Assembly (NCBI GenBank): GCA_022827905.1
Contig: JAJEIQ010000027.1
Span: forward strand, 115,639 to 179,638
Direction of reading: 5' to 3'
Source: Pseudomonadales bacterium
GTDB taxonomy: Bacteria; Pseudomonadota; Gammaproteobacteria; Pseudomonadales; Azotimanducaceae
DNA: 64,000 bases
The notes beneath the pieces were generated by a model. It ran no database searches and was not told the origin of the DNA. It worked only from the letters and a program-made list of their open reading frames with translations. Position numbers and translations under genes: made by a program. This document shows positions 17,253 through 26,084 of this stretch, in pieces; the first letter of the stretch is position 1; each line of letters begins with the position of its first letter.

Positions 17253-20021
17253 ATGTTCCCGCGGATGGTCCGCATCAGGCCGCTATTGGTCCTCCTGTTG
17301 GCTTCGATGCTTGCCGGCTGCGGCGGTGGCGGAGGGTCCGCGGCGCCGGATGCCTCCGCAACGGTCGACTCGGACGGCGATGGCGTAGCCAACGCAAACG
17401 ACGCCTTTCCGTTCGACCCCGACGAGTCCGTGGATACGGACGGCGATGGCGTCGGGGACAATGCGGACACGGATGATGACAACGACGGCGTGCCGGACGC
17501 CAACGACCCCCACCCGCTCGATGCCGACAGGGGCCCTGAACCCGTGTCGGTGCCGGATTCCGCGTTGCGTGAGCATCTGGAGCGCAAGCTGTATAAGCAG
17601 CCGGGCGAGGCGATTTACCCCTATGAAATGGAAGGAATCACCTCCTTGGAGATACCGAACGGAGGCGTTTCATCCCTGGAGGGACTTCAATTCGCAACAA
17701 ACTTGGAGTCACTGTTTGGCTACGGCAACCAGGTATCCGACTTATCCCCAATTGCGGACCTTTCCAAGTTGAGGGATCTGACCCTTGACGACAACCGGAT
17801 TAACGACATCACGCCACTGTCCGATTTGAAGAAGCTGGAACATTTGTCGCTGGACTACAACGAAATTGCCGACGTGACGCCCCTCTCCGCTCTGGGCGCG
17901 TTGCGGACACTGCGGCTGAGGTTTAACCCGATCACAGATTTGTCGCCGCTGTGGAGCTTGACGGAGTTGAGGTCCCTGTCGGTTGCTCGCACCAACGTCC
18001 CCGGCCTTGCGTGGGTGTCCGGCCTGGCCCCGCTGGATTACCTGAATGTGGAACAAAACAACGTTACCGACCTCTCCCCGTTATCGAATTTGCCCAGCTT
18101 GAAAGAACTCGACCTTGGCTTCAATCTGATCGTTGACCTTGCGCCTTTGTCGAGTTTGCCCAGCTTGAAAGAGCTCAACCTTGCCGGCAATGGGATCGTT
18201 GACCTAGCGTCTTTGTCGAGCCTTTCCCAATTGAACACGCTGTACGTTGTCGACAACTACATCCTGGACCTGACGCCCATAGCCCGACTGCCCGCTCTGA
18301 CCGATCTAAGCATTGATTTGAATCCGGTGGCGGATTTGACTCCATTGCAGGAACTGAGTTCCTTGGAATCGCTCAGCCTCGGCTCCAATTCGGTCACCGA
18401 CCTCGGCCCGTTGTCAAAGCTCAGGACGCTCACGAGCTTGAGCGTGACAGGCAACGACGAACCCATCGATTTTACCCCGATTTCGGAGCTCGTGAATTTG
18501 ACGCAATTGGATCTTCGTTTCAACAGAATCACCGACCTTACGCCATTGGCCGGACTAACGAAACTGGAGCGCGTGGCCTTGGAAGAAAACGACATTTCCG
18601 ACCTGTCGCCGCTGAAAAACTTGTCGGCGTTGCGTTGGCTATCTCTCGACAACAATGACATTGCAGACCTGTCACCGTTGGTCGAAAATCCAGGACTGGA
18701 TACAAACGATTACCTGGACGTTCTGGCGAATCCCCTTGGCGTCGAGTCAATCGATGCGCACATTCCGGCGCTTCAAGCCAGGGGGGTTTACGTCAGTTTC
18801 GATTCGTTTGCCGTTCGCGCCGCCGACGGGCCGCGAATCCACAACGACAACGTCTTCGTCCTGCCGGTCGGCGGCAACATCGCGACGGACCGGCATCTTC
18901 AATTCCCGGAGTTCGCAAAGGGCTTCTATTCGCACTTCAGCGATTCGTTCGACTTCCTGTTTTTCGTCTCCAACGTGAGGGCCTCTGAGGCAAGGCACAG
19001 AGGGTATTGGGGGAGGTACCTCTCCGTCTCGAACCACACGCAGGGGATTGGACGAGGCGAATTCTCGAGGGGCAGCGTGTTTGGATCGGCTGGCAAGCTG
19101 CAGGGCGGGATTGAGCTGCCCGTACTTGACGCGTCGATTAGAGAAGGTCCAACGTTGCACGAAATAATGCACCGTTGGGCCAATTTCGTTGTGAGACCTA
19201 ACCCGCACTGGGAATTCACCAGCGCCTACGGCCAGCTGGGCGGATTCAAGGCCGATCAGTTGGTCGATCTCGGAAACGGGCGCTACACTGCGGGGAGTTT
19301 CGGGACGTTTATAAATCGCGTAGGCAACATACCCTATAGTCCGATCGAACTTTATTTGGCGGGCTTCATCCCGGCGGAGGAGGTTCCCGACCTGCTGGTG
19401 GCCGTCGGCGCGGAGTGGCTCCGCGATGCCAACGGACAACCCGTGCGGGCCGATAACGGGCACTTTGTTTTCACTGCGGATGGCATTAAGAGGTATTCCG
19501 TCGAGGATCTGATTGCCGAGCACGGCGCCAGGACTCCGGCATACCCCGAGGCCCAGCGGGATTTCCGAGCGGCCACGATCCTGCTGATTGACGAAAGCCA
19601 TCCGGTGTATGCATCCCAGCTTGATAAGCTAAGCGACGAGGTCGCGAAGTTCAGCCACCCTGGGGACGACCTCAGCAGACGCATCAACTTTTTCGAGGCC
19701 ACCGGGGGGCGGGCAACGTTGGAGATGGATGGCCTGTCGCAATTCAACTCGGGCGCTGCGGTTGCCTCGACGCAGGGCCGGGTTGGTTTCGCTGCGTCCA
19801 GGGCACGCACGAAACAGCGGGCCGTTCCGCAAACCCCTGCCCGTCGGCTTGACCCATTCCCTGCGCGGAAGTTGAACTTGCTGCCTTACGCGGATCCAAA
19901 CTCCGAGGCACACTCGCGCTGTCTCGTGCGTCACGGTGGGCAAGTGATTCATCGCCATGAGGAACCGATAGCGAGACCAAGTGCGCATTCACGAGAACAG
20001 CGTTTTCCAGTATGGAAATGA
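17253..20021 (+). CDS. Lipoprotein with calcium-type repeats, internalin-like LRRs and a zinc-metallopeptidase motif
   Basis: I chose the ATG at 17253, which has GGAG six bases upstream; an ATG at 17229 overlapping the previous stop is the alternative. The N-terminus has a lipobox, LLLASMLAGC, so the protein is probably lipidated. Next come acidic DSDGDGVAN and DTDGDGVGDN repeats of thrombospondin type 3 style. About fourteen 22-residue LRRs of the internalin type (LxxLxxLxLxxNxIxDxxPL) follow, roughly residues 145-490. The C-terminal domain carries LHEIMHRW, an HExxH zinc site near residue 636. The peptidase family is not recognised and activity is inferred from the motif. The next gene overlaps its end by 10 bases. 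Confidence 0.8.
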   Translation: MFPRMVRIRPLLVLLLASMLAGCGGGGGSAAPDASATVDSDGDGVANANDAFPFDPDESVDTDGDGVGDNADTDDDNDGVPDANDPHPLDADRGPEPVSVPDSALREHLERKLYKQPGEAIYPYEMEGITSLEIPNGGVSSLEGLQFATNLESLFGYGNQVSDLSPIADLSKLRDLTLDDNRINDITPLSDLKKLEHLSLDYNEIADVTPLSALGALRTLRLRFNPITDLSPLWSLTELRSLSVARTNVPGLAWVSGLAPLDYLNVEQNNVTDLSPLSNLPSLKELDLGFNLIVDLAPLSSLPSLKELNLAGNGIVDLASLSSLSQLNTLYVVDNYILDLTPIARLPALTDLSIDLNPVADLTPLQELSSLESLSLGSNSVTDLGPLSKLRTLTSLSVTGNDEPIDFTPISELVNLTQLDLRFNRITDLTPLAGLTKLERVALEENDISDLSPLKNLSALRWLSLDNNDIADLSPLVENPGLDTNDYLDVLANPLGVESIDAHIPALQARGVYVSFDSFAVRAADGPRIHNDNVFVLPVGGNIATDRHLQFPEFAKGFYSHFSDSFDFLFFVSNVRASEARHRGYWGRYLSVSNHTQGIGRGEFSRGSVFGSAGKLQGGIELPVLDASIREGPTLHEIMHRWANFVVRPNPHWEFTSAYGQLGGFKADQLVDLGNGRYTAGSFGTFINRVGNIPYSPIELYLAGFIPAEEVPDLLVAVGAEWLRDANGQPVRADNGHFVFTADGIKRYSVEDLIAEHGARTPAYPEAQRDFRAATILLIDESHPVYASQLDKLSDEVAKFSHPGDDLSRRINFFEATGGRATLEMDGLSQFNSGAAVASTQGRVGFAASRARTKQRAVPQTPARRLDPFPARKLNLLPYADPNSEAHSRCLVRHGGQVIHRHEEPIARPSAHSREQRFPVWK

Positions 20022-23000
20022 GCCTGAACGGAGGGGGCTGTGGGGAAGCCCTGCCGGGCCGGTGGGGAATAATGGCAACGCTGGCGGTACTCGCGTTGCT
20101 TGGCTCGCCTGTGCGTGCGCAGGACGCCGCCGCACCCCTGCTGTTCGCCCCGGACAATCGAGTTTTGAACCCACCGACAGCGGATCGGGATCGCACTCTG
20201 CCCGAAATGGAAAGTCCGAATGGCCCCGCTCCACTGGGTGGCCGCGCTTCGCTCCCGTGGCGCTCCACCCGGGCAGATCTCGACCGGCTGGCCTCGATTC
20301 GCGCGGAAGTGGAATCAGGGCGGACGGGGCCCGCCGTGCTGAATCTGTCCGGCGAAGTCGAATTGACGGCGAATTTCACCCGCAGCGCAGCCACCGCCTC
20401 CGGCTACACGCTGTCGGGCCCGTTGGCGGAGGATCCGCTCGGCAGCGCAATCCTGGTGGTGAACGGCAAGCAGGTGATGGGCCGGGTCTGGACGAAGGGC
20501 AAACGCTACCGGATACGCACCATTGGCAGCCGGCAGGTGCTCGATGAGGTGGAGTCCGAGCCGTTGCGATGCGGTTTGGAATCGCTGGCGGAGTCGGGGG
20601 AATCGGCGGAAAGCCTGGAAGCGGAACCCGGCCCCTACTCCTGGGCAGGCGATGATGCGCCCCGAACAGCACCGGAAACTGAAAAAGCCCGAGACGGATT
20701 CAGGACCGGCCGAGCACTCAAGGTCCCTCAATTTCGCCGGACAGTTCAAGTCGGTTCCGGGGATGCCCCCGTTCCCACCAAGCGCGACGGAACCGGGAAC
20801 GGCGCGGAGGACGCGGTGGTGGACGTGCTGGTGGTCTACCCGTCCTTTACCCGCGAAACCGAGGGCGGTTACGAAGAGATGCTGGCGCTGATCGACCTCG
20901 ACTTCGCCACCGCCAACGAGGCGCTTGCGGCCAGCGGGGCGAAGCTCCGGTTCGAGGTGGCCGCCGCGGTGGAAGTGGAGTACTCCCATCCACTCGATCT
21001 AACCTTTACATTCGGAGGGGGAGGAGTCACCTCCGTTTGGAGCGAAGCTCTGGATCACTTAGCCGGTACCGACGACGGTCATATGGACGAGGTGCATGCC
21101 TTGCGCGAACGCTACGCCGCCGACCTCGTGCTCCTGCACTTGGGTGGCGATGCCAACCGGCTGACGTATGGCTACCTTACCGGCGGCATTGCCTGGTTGG
21201 TCGACCCGAGGGAGCCTAGTGAAGGCGAGGCTCTAGGATTCGCGGTCGCCCGCTCCGGTAACGGCGAAGTCGTGGCCCACGAACTCGGCCACCTCTTAGG
21301 CCTGCGCCACGACCGCTACGACGACCCCGGCAACGAACCGTTTCCATACAGCCACGGTATCGAGTACCTCGACCCCTTCTGGCTTAAGCGCGGCAAGACG
21401 AATTACGCCGGGACGATCATGGCCACGGCCCATGTGGACGTGCTTCGATTCTCCAATCCCGATCTGTTCCATCCGGACGACCCGTCGATCCGGCTCGGAG
21501 TGCCGGGGGACGAACCCACCTTTGACCCGGAGGGTCCGGCGGATGCGGTGCGCAGCCTGAACCAGACCGCCCGTGCGGCGGCCGATGTGCGCGACCGCGC
21601 CGGCGCCGACCCCTGCCGCTATGTGCTGTCGGGGGAGCCGGGAGTTCTGTCCGCCAAGGCGGGCACCCACCGGTTCCACGTGGAGACGGCGCCGGACTGC
21701 TCCTGGACGGCGCGCGCGGGCCAAGGCGTGGACTCGGTGTCGCCCCGGGAAGGAACGGGCCCCGGGGAAGTGGCGATGCGGGTTTCCGCCAACGACGGCT
21801 GGCTGCGCCCGGTGGAGGCGGTGGTCGAAAACAGCGTCCATGCAATGCGCCAGTCGGGGAGCCGGCCGATCACGCCCGTTTGCCAGCGCAGTCGAGTGTT
21901 TGCCGGATCGATCGTAACGCAGCATCCCTCACAAAGTACCCCCAACCCTCCCGCTTGCGAAGACCTGACGTTCGAACCCGAATGGCTGGCGAGCATCACG
22001 GAGCTAGATCCCAATTCTACCGTTAAGGACGTGGATGGTTCGGGGCTCCGTCCTGGCGACTTGGACGGGCTCACAGGACTACGCGTTCTGGACTTTTACG
22101 ATACGGAATCTCTTGTTCCGGGGATATTCGATGGCCTGACCGGATTGCGGGTCATGACGATGTACGGCGACTGGCGGAGTGGAAGCTTAAGAGGAACACT
22201 GGCCTCTATTGAGCCAGGCACATTTGCAAACCTGCCTTTTTTGAGAAAGCTGTATATTCGCCACCGCATGAACCGCCTGCGATCAGGCACGTTTGAAGGA
22301 CTCATGGGACTGCATACACTAACGTTCACGACGTCAGCCCATCCAGATGCAGATGTGGTGACGCTTGAGCCCGACGCCTTGGCGGGCTTGGAGAACTTGT
22401 TGTTACTGCGCCTTACCCACAACGGGATTCCGGAACTCCCGGAAGGCACGTTCAAGGATATGTCAAAGGTGTTGAATCTTAACCTTTATGACAATCGTTT
22501 GACGACCCTGGACGAGGGCATTTTTGCGGAGCTTACCGAGCTGGTTGATCTGACAATTGCCGAAAACCGAATTTCCACGATCGCGCCCAGTGCCTTCGAC
22601 GTATTGCCCAATTTGCAGCGTCTGAATTTGCTGAATAATCGCTTGGAGCGGGTCTCCCCAGCGGTGATTGATGGGCTGCCGAACCTCAAATCTTTGTATC
22701 TGGGGGGCAATCGGATACGTCGGCTGGAGCTAGGCGGGTTCGACGGGCTGACGGCTCTAGAGAGGCTCAGTTTGACAAACAACGGACTGCGTTTGATCGA
22801 GCCCGGCGCATTCGACGGGCTGGCAAACCTTGAGTGGCTATCCCTTCACGGCAACCGTCTGAGTTCGATCGAGCCCGACGTGTTTGACGGCTTGCGGAGC
22901 CTGACCGATTTGTTTTTGGGCAGGAACGGAATGGTTGGCATTTCACCCGGTCAGTTTGCCGGCCTCGGTAACCTGTCGTACCTCGCGCTGAACCGAAATT

Positions 23001-25288
23001 CGTTTGAAACGCTCCCGGCGCACGCCTTGGACGGGCTCGACAACCTGTACGGAGTCCATCTTGCCGGCAACAAGACGCGTCACATCGAACCGGGCGCCTT
23101 CGAGGGTGCGCCGCGACTCCGGCGGCTGCACCTAGGCTACAACGCGCTGCGCTCACTCGGGCCGGAGTCGCTGCGGGGGTTGCGGCTGGAGGACATGGTG
23201 CTCCACGGCAGCCCGGGCGCGCCGTTCGCCTTCGCCCCGCGCGCCGTGGCCCTGAATCCCGCGGAACGCACCCCGGGGCAGCCGATCGAACTGGCGCTGG
23301 AAATCCCTTCGGCCGCACCCTTCGAGGTGGCTGCGGAGCTGTCGGCCTCGGGCGGCACGCTGTCGAGCCCGCGGCAGACCGTTCGGGCCGGCGAGGTGCG
23401 GGGCGATCCCTTCACGGTGACGCCCGACGGCGACGAGCCCGTGGTTGTGGCGGTGCAGGCGGCACAGGCGGTCCAGAACGACTACACCGGACGATGCCCC
23501 GCCCTCAACCACGAATCGCTGACCAGCACCGGCTTCGAGTCCGCCTGCTTCCGGGGCATGGGGGTGACCCCGGGGCCGCCGCTCACGCTGAACGGGCTGG
23601 CCGACCGGGTCATCACCCGGGGCCGGGAAACGGAGGCGATCGATCTCGACCATGTCTTCTCCTACTTCTTCGCCGATGGGGAGTACGCGGCGGAGTCGAG
23701 CGACCCGGCCGTGGCCGAGGTTCGGGTCGAGGACGGCAAGCTGACGGTGGACCCCGGCTCGGCCGGTTCGGCGACCCTGACCGTCACCGCCACCGGCGCG
23801 GACGGGGAGACCGTCACCCGCACCTTCGAAGTGCGGGTGCGGGTTCCCTCCGTGCCGCTCTTCCCCGGCACCGCGCATCCCGAGCGCGAGGGGTTTGCGC
23901 GCCTGGTCAATCATTCGCCCCACGCCGGAGAGGTGCGCATCACGGCGTTCGACGACGACGGCGGGATGCGCGGGCCGGTGAGCGTTCACATGGACGCCAA
24001 CGCATCGATGCAGTTCAACTCCCGCGATCTGGAGTCGGGCAACGCGGGCAAGGGCCTTTCCGGTGGCATCGGCTTCGGCGGCGGCGACTGGCGGCTGGTT
24101 TTTGAGAGCGAACTGGACATCGAGCCGTTCGCCTACGCGCGCATGGGCGACGGCTTTGTCACGGCGCTGCACGACGTTGCCCCGGCCGAGGGGAACACGC
24201 ACCGCCTTGCGATCTTCAACCCCGGCGCCAATGCCGAGCAGATGGGCCTCCTGCGAGTCGTCAACCCGGGCCGGGAGGCGGCGGAGGTGTCGGTCCGGGG
24301 CTTGGACGACAGGGGCGCCTCGCCTGGCGGCGCCATGCGCTTCTCCGTGCCCGCGGGTGGCGCAAGGACGTTTTCGGCGGCGGCGCTCGAGACCGGCGGC
24401 AGCGGATTCGAGGGCGCGCTTGGCGACGGCGAGGGCAAGTGGCGGCTGACCGTGGAATCGGCGGCATCGGTCGGGGCGATGAGCCTGCTGGAGAACCAGG
24501 CGACGGGACACCTGACGAACCTGTCCGCGCCCCCGCCGGAGCCGACGGGCGGCGTGCACCACCTGCCGCTGTTTCCCGCCGCCTCGGATACGCTCGGCCG
24601 GTCCGGCTTCGCGCGGGTCATCAACGCATCCGACCGCTCCGGCACGGTGCGCATCATGGCGTTCGACGATGCGGGCGAGCGGCGGGGCCCGCTGGAGCTT
24701 TCGCTCGATGTGAATGCGGTGGCCCAGTTCAATTCGGGGGATCTGGAGTTGGGCAACGCCGCCAAAGGGCTTTCCGGGGGCACCGGGGCGGGGGACGGGC
24801 CCTGGCGGCTTGAGTTGACCGGCGACCTGCCCATACAGGCCCTCGCATACATCCGCACGGCGGACGGCTTCCTCACCGCCATGCACGGCGCCGCGCCGCT
24901 GCTTGAGGGGCGCTACCGCCTGCCGCTGTTCAATCCCGGCAGCAACTTCAATCAGGTGAGCCGGCTGCGGCTGGTGAACCCGTCCCCGGAAACGCGGCAC
25001 GCGCTGGTGGTCGGCACGGACGACTCCGGCCGGTTGCCGGGCGAGGGCGCGCCCCGTTTCGAGGTGCCGGCCCACTCGGCGCTGACGGTGACGGCGGGGG
25101 AGCTTGAGGCGGGCGTTCCGTTTCCTGTGGGTGAGGGACTCTACAGCCGATCCCCGCTAGGGGATGGCGCAGGCAAGTGGCGTCTGGCCCTGATGCCGAG
25201 CGCTCCGCTGATCGTCATGGGCCTGCTGGAGAGCCCGACCGGACACCTGACCAACCTGTCCACGGCACCGAACGACATGGGCCGCTGA
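20012..25288 (+). CDS. Secreted metzincin-type protease with LRR domain and four-fold C-terminal repeat
   Basis: This 1,758-residue protein starts at the ATG at 20012; ATGs at 20018 and 20072 are alternatives, and the hydrophobic signal ATLAVLALLGSPVRAQ follows the last. After a propeptide-like region, a zincin domain spans about 270-520. It has HELGHLLGLRHD (zinc ligands about H423, H427, H433; catalytic E424) and a Met-turn GTIMAT. A beta-rich part and about fifteen 24-residue LRRs with the LxxNxL pattern follow (about 650-1060). The end (about 1280-1750) holds four repeats of about 110 residues. The metzincin match is strong; the substrate is unknown. Overlap with the upstream LRR lipoprotein gene implies coupled synthesis and perhaps partner proteins. 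Confidence 0.85.
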   Translation: MEMSLNGGGCGEALPGRWGIMATLAVLALLGSPVRAQDAAAPLLFAPDNRVLNPPTADRDRTLPEMESPNGPAPLGGRASLPWRSTRADLDRLASIRAEVESGRTGPAVLNLSGEVELTANFTRSAATASGYTLSGPLAEDPLGSAILVVNGKQVMGRVWTKGKRYRIRTIGSRQVLDEVESEPLRCGLESLAESGESAESLEAEPGPYSWAGDDAPRTAPETEKARDGFRTGRALKVPQFRRTVQVGSGDAPVPTKRDGTGNGAEDAVVDVLVVYPSFTRETEGGYEEMLALIDLDFATANEALAASGAKLRFEVAAAVEVEYSHPLDLTFTFGGGGVTSVWSEALDHLAGTDDGHMDEVHALRERYAADLVLLHLGGDANRLTYGYLTGGIAWLVDPREPSEGEALGFAVARSGNGEVVAHELGHLLGLRHDRYDDPGNEPFPYSHGIEYLDPFWLKRGKTNYAGTIMATAHVDVLRFSNPDLFHPDDPSIRLGVPGDEPTFDPEGPADAVRSLNQTARAAADVRDRAGADPCRYVLSGEPGVLSAKAGTHRFHVETAPDCSWTARAGQGVDSVSPREGTGPGEVAMRVSANDGWLRPVEAVVENSVHAMRQSGSRPITPVCQRSRVFAGSIVTQHPSQSTPNPPACEDLTFEPEWLASITELDPNSTVKDVDGSGLRPGDLDGLTGLRVLDFYDTESLVPGIFDGLTGLRVMTMYGDWRSGSLRGTLASIEPGTFANLPFLRKLYIRHRMNRLRSGTFEGLMGLHTLTFTTSAHPDADVVTLEPDALAGLENLLLLRLTHNGIPELPEGTFKDMSKVLNLNLYDNRLTTLDEGIFAELTELVDLTIAENRISTIAPSAFDVLPNLQRLNLLNNRLERVSPAVIDGLPNLKSLYLGGNRIRRLELGGFDGLTALERLSLTNNGLRLIEPGAFDGLANLEWLSLHGNRLSSIEPDVFDGLRSLTDLFLGRNGMVGISPGQFAGLGNLSYLALNRNSFETLPAHALDGLDNLYGVHLAGNKTRHIEPGAFEGAPRLRRLHLGYNALRSLGPESLRGLRLEDMVLHGSPGAPFAFAPRAVALNPAERTPGQPIELALEIPSAAPFEVAAELSASGGTLSSPRQTVRAGEVRGDPFTVTPDGDEPVVVAVQAAQAVQNDYTGRCPALNHESLTSTGFESACFRGMGVTPGPPLTLNGLADRVITRGRETEAIDLDHVFSYFFADGEYAAESSDPAVAEVRVEDGKLTVDPGSAGSATLTVTATGADGETVTRTFEVRVRVPSVPLFPGTAHPEREGFARLVNHSPHAGEVRITAFDDDGGMRGPVSVHMDANASMQFNSRDLESGNAGKGLSGGIGFGGGDWRLVFESELDIEPFAYARMGDGFVTALHDVAPAEGNTHRLAIFNPGANAEQMGLLRVVNPGREAAEVSVRGLDDRGASPGGAMRFSVPAGGARTFSAAALETGGSGFEGALGDGEGKWRLTVESAASVGAMSLLENQATGHLTNLSAPPPEPTGGVHHLPLFPAASDTLGRSGFARVINASDRSGTVRIMAFDDAGERRGPLELSLDVNAVAQFNSGDLELGNAAKGLSGGTGAGDGPWRLELTGDLPIQALAYIRTADGFLTAMHGAAPLLEGRYRLPLFNPGSNFNQVSRLRLVNPSPETRHALVVGTDDSGRLPGEGAPRFEVPAHSALTVTAGELEAGVPFPVGEGLYSRSPLGDGAGKWRLALMPSAPLIVMGLLESPTGHLTNLSTAPNDMGR
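23846..25270 (+). repeat. Four-fold protein repeat (A-B-A'-B') at the C-terminus
   Basis: Units begin at LPLF or LAIF, continue with GFARLVN or RVIN, then ITAFDDDG or IMAFDDAG. In the A units this is followed by QFNS, DLE, GNA and KGLSGG. Each pair of units ends with GHLTNLS. A units start near 23.85 and 24.56 kb; B units near 24.20 and 24.91 kb. Confidence 0.75.
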
Positions 25289-25291
25289 ACG

Positions 25292-25325
25292 CAGCCACAA
25301 CGCCGTTGATTGAACAGCGTGGCTG
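25292..25325 (+). terminator. Stem-loop after the surface-protein operon
   Basis: CAGCCAC (25292-25298) pairs with GTGGCTG (25319-25325), with further pairing inside. There is no T run, so an ordinary intrinsic terminator is not shown; it may only protect or mark the 3' end. Confidence 0.35.
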
Positions 25326-25383
25326 GCGGATGTGGGGACGGAGTTCGATGATCCCTTTATGCGGCGCAGGTCCCAGAGCCCCT

Positions 25384-25905
25384 TCAACCTGACAATGCCG
25401 CCACTTGCCCGCCGATGGAGGCCAAGGAGGCCTTGATTTTGGCGACGGCATCGATTCCTGACGCCGGCCGCTCAAGCCAATAGCAGCCCAGGTCACGGCC
25501 GCCGAAATCCACCGCCACGACATCATCGGGCAGGGTTTCGATAAGCAGCTGAAGTTGGCCGAGCCATCCGGCGGGCAGATCCATTCCTTCATCCGCAATC
25601 CAGCCGCGGGCGGAGCGCAGCAGCCGCCAAGGGGGCGCTTCGTTTGGCATCCTATCCAAGGTCAAGGCGTATCGCGCACTGGCGTGCATGGGCGCGCGCG
25701 GCCGCCCCCCGGCGGTCACTCGCTCCACCGCCACAGCGTCGGGGTTGCGCACCGGCTTCAGCTCCACGGTCAGCCCTAGCCGTCGCGCCTCCGCCCTTAG
25801 CCCAGCAAGACGACGGTCCTTCTTGCTCGGCAGCACGTAGAGGATGGGCCCGAAGGCGACAATCAGGACGCCGACGATGATGACCCCGACCCAGATTCCG
25901 TCCAT
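25384..25905 (-). CDS. Inner-membrane-anchored protein of unknown function
   Basis: From the ATG at 25905, which has GGGAGG just upstream, the protein has 173 residues. One N-terminal membrane segment (WVGVIIVGVLIVAFGPILYV) is followed directly by PSKKDRR, then a soluble cytoplasmic part with WLERPAS and a C-terminal helix. It was not matched to a named family; the layout resembles small single-pass proteins such as YajC or ZipA only superficially. The frame is open further upstream, but that part overlaps the divergent slt region and lacks conserved character. It is divergent from slt. Confidence 0.65.
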   Translation of the reverse strand: MDGIWVGVIIVGVLIVAFGPILYVLPSKKDRRLAGLRAEARRLGLTVELKPVRNPDAVAVERVTAGGRPRAPMHASARYALTLDRMPNEAPPWRLLRSARGWIADEGMDLPAGWLGQLQLLIETLPDDVVAVDFGGRDLGCYWLERPASGIDAVAKIKASLASIGGQVAALSG

Positions 25906-26084
25906 GCGCCTCCCATTTTCCTGATCGCAGCGAAGCTGTTTCGGATGCGCCCTGAAGGGACGCCGCCCACCTTGAGACTGTGCCGCTCTTCCAGTTAGTC
26001 TATTCCATTGTCGTTTGGTTGCAGTTGGGTCAACGAAGTGAAGCGTTACGTTATCGGCGGCCACCGGCGGCGCGGCCAATTGCT

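Noticed and set aside
23153..25075. A 640-codon minus-strand frame opposite the four-fold repeat
   Set aside because: Repeat periodicity of the plus-strand protein explains it; no start site or domain is seen.
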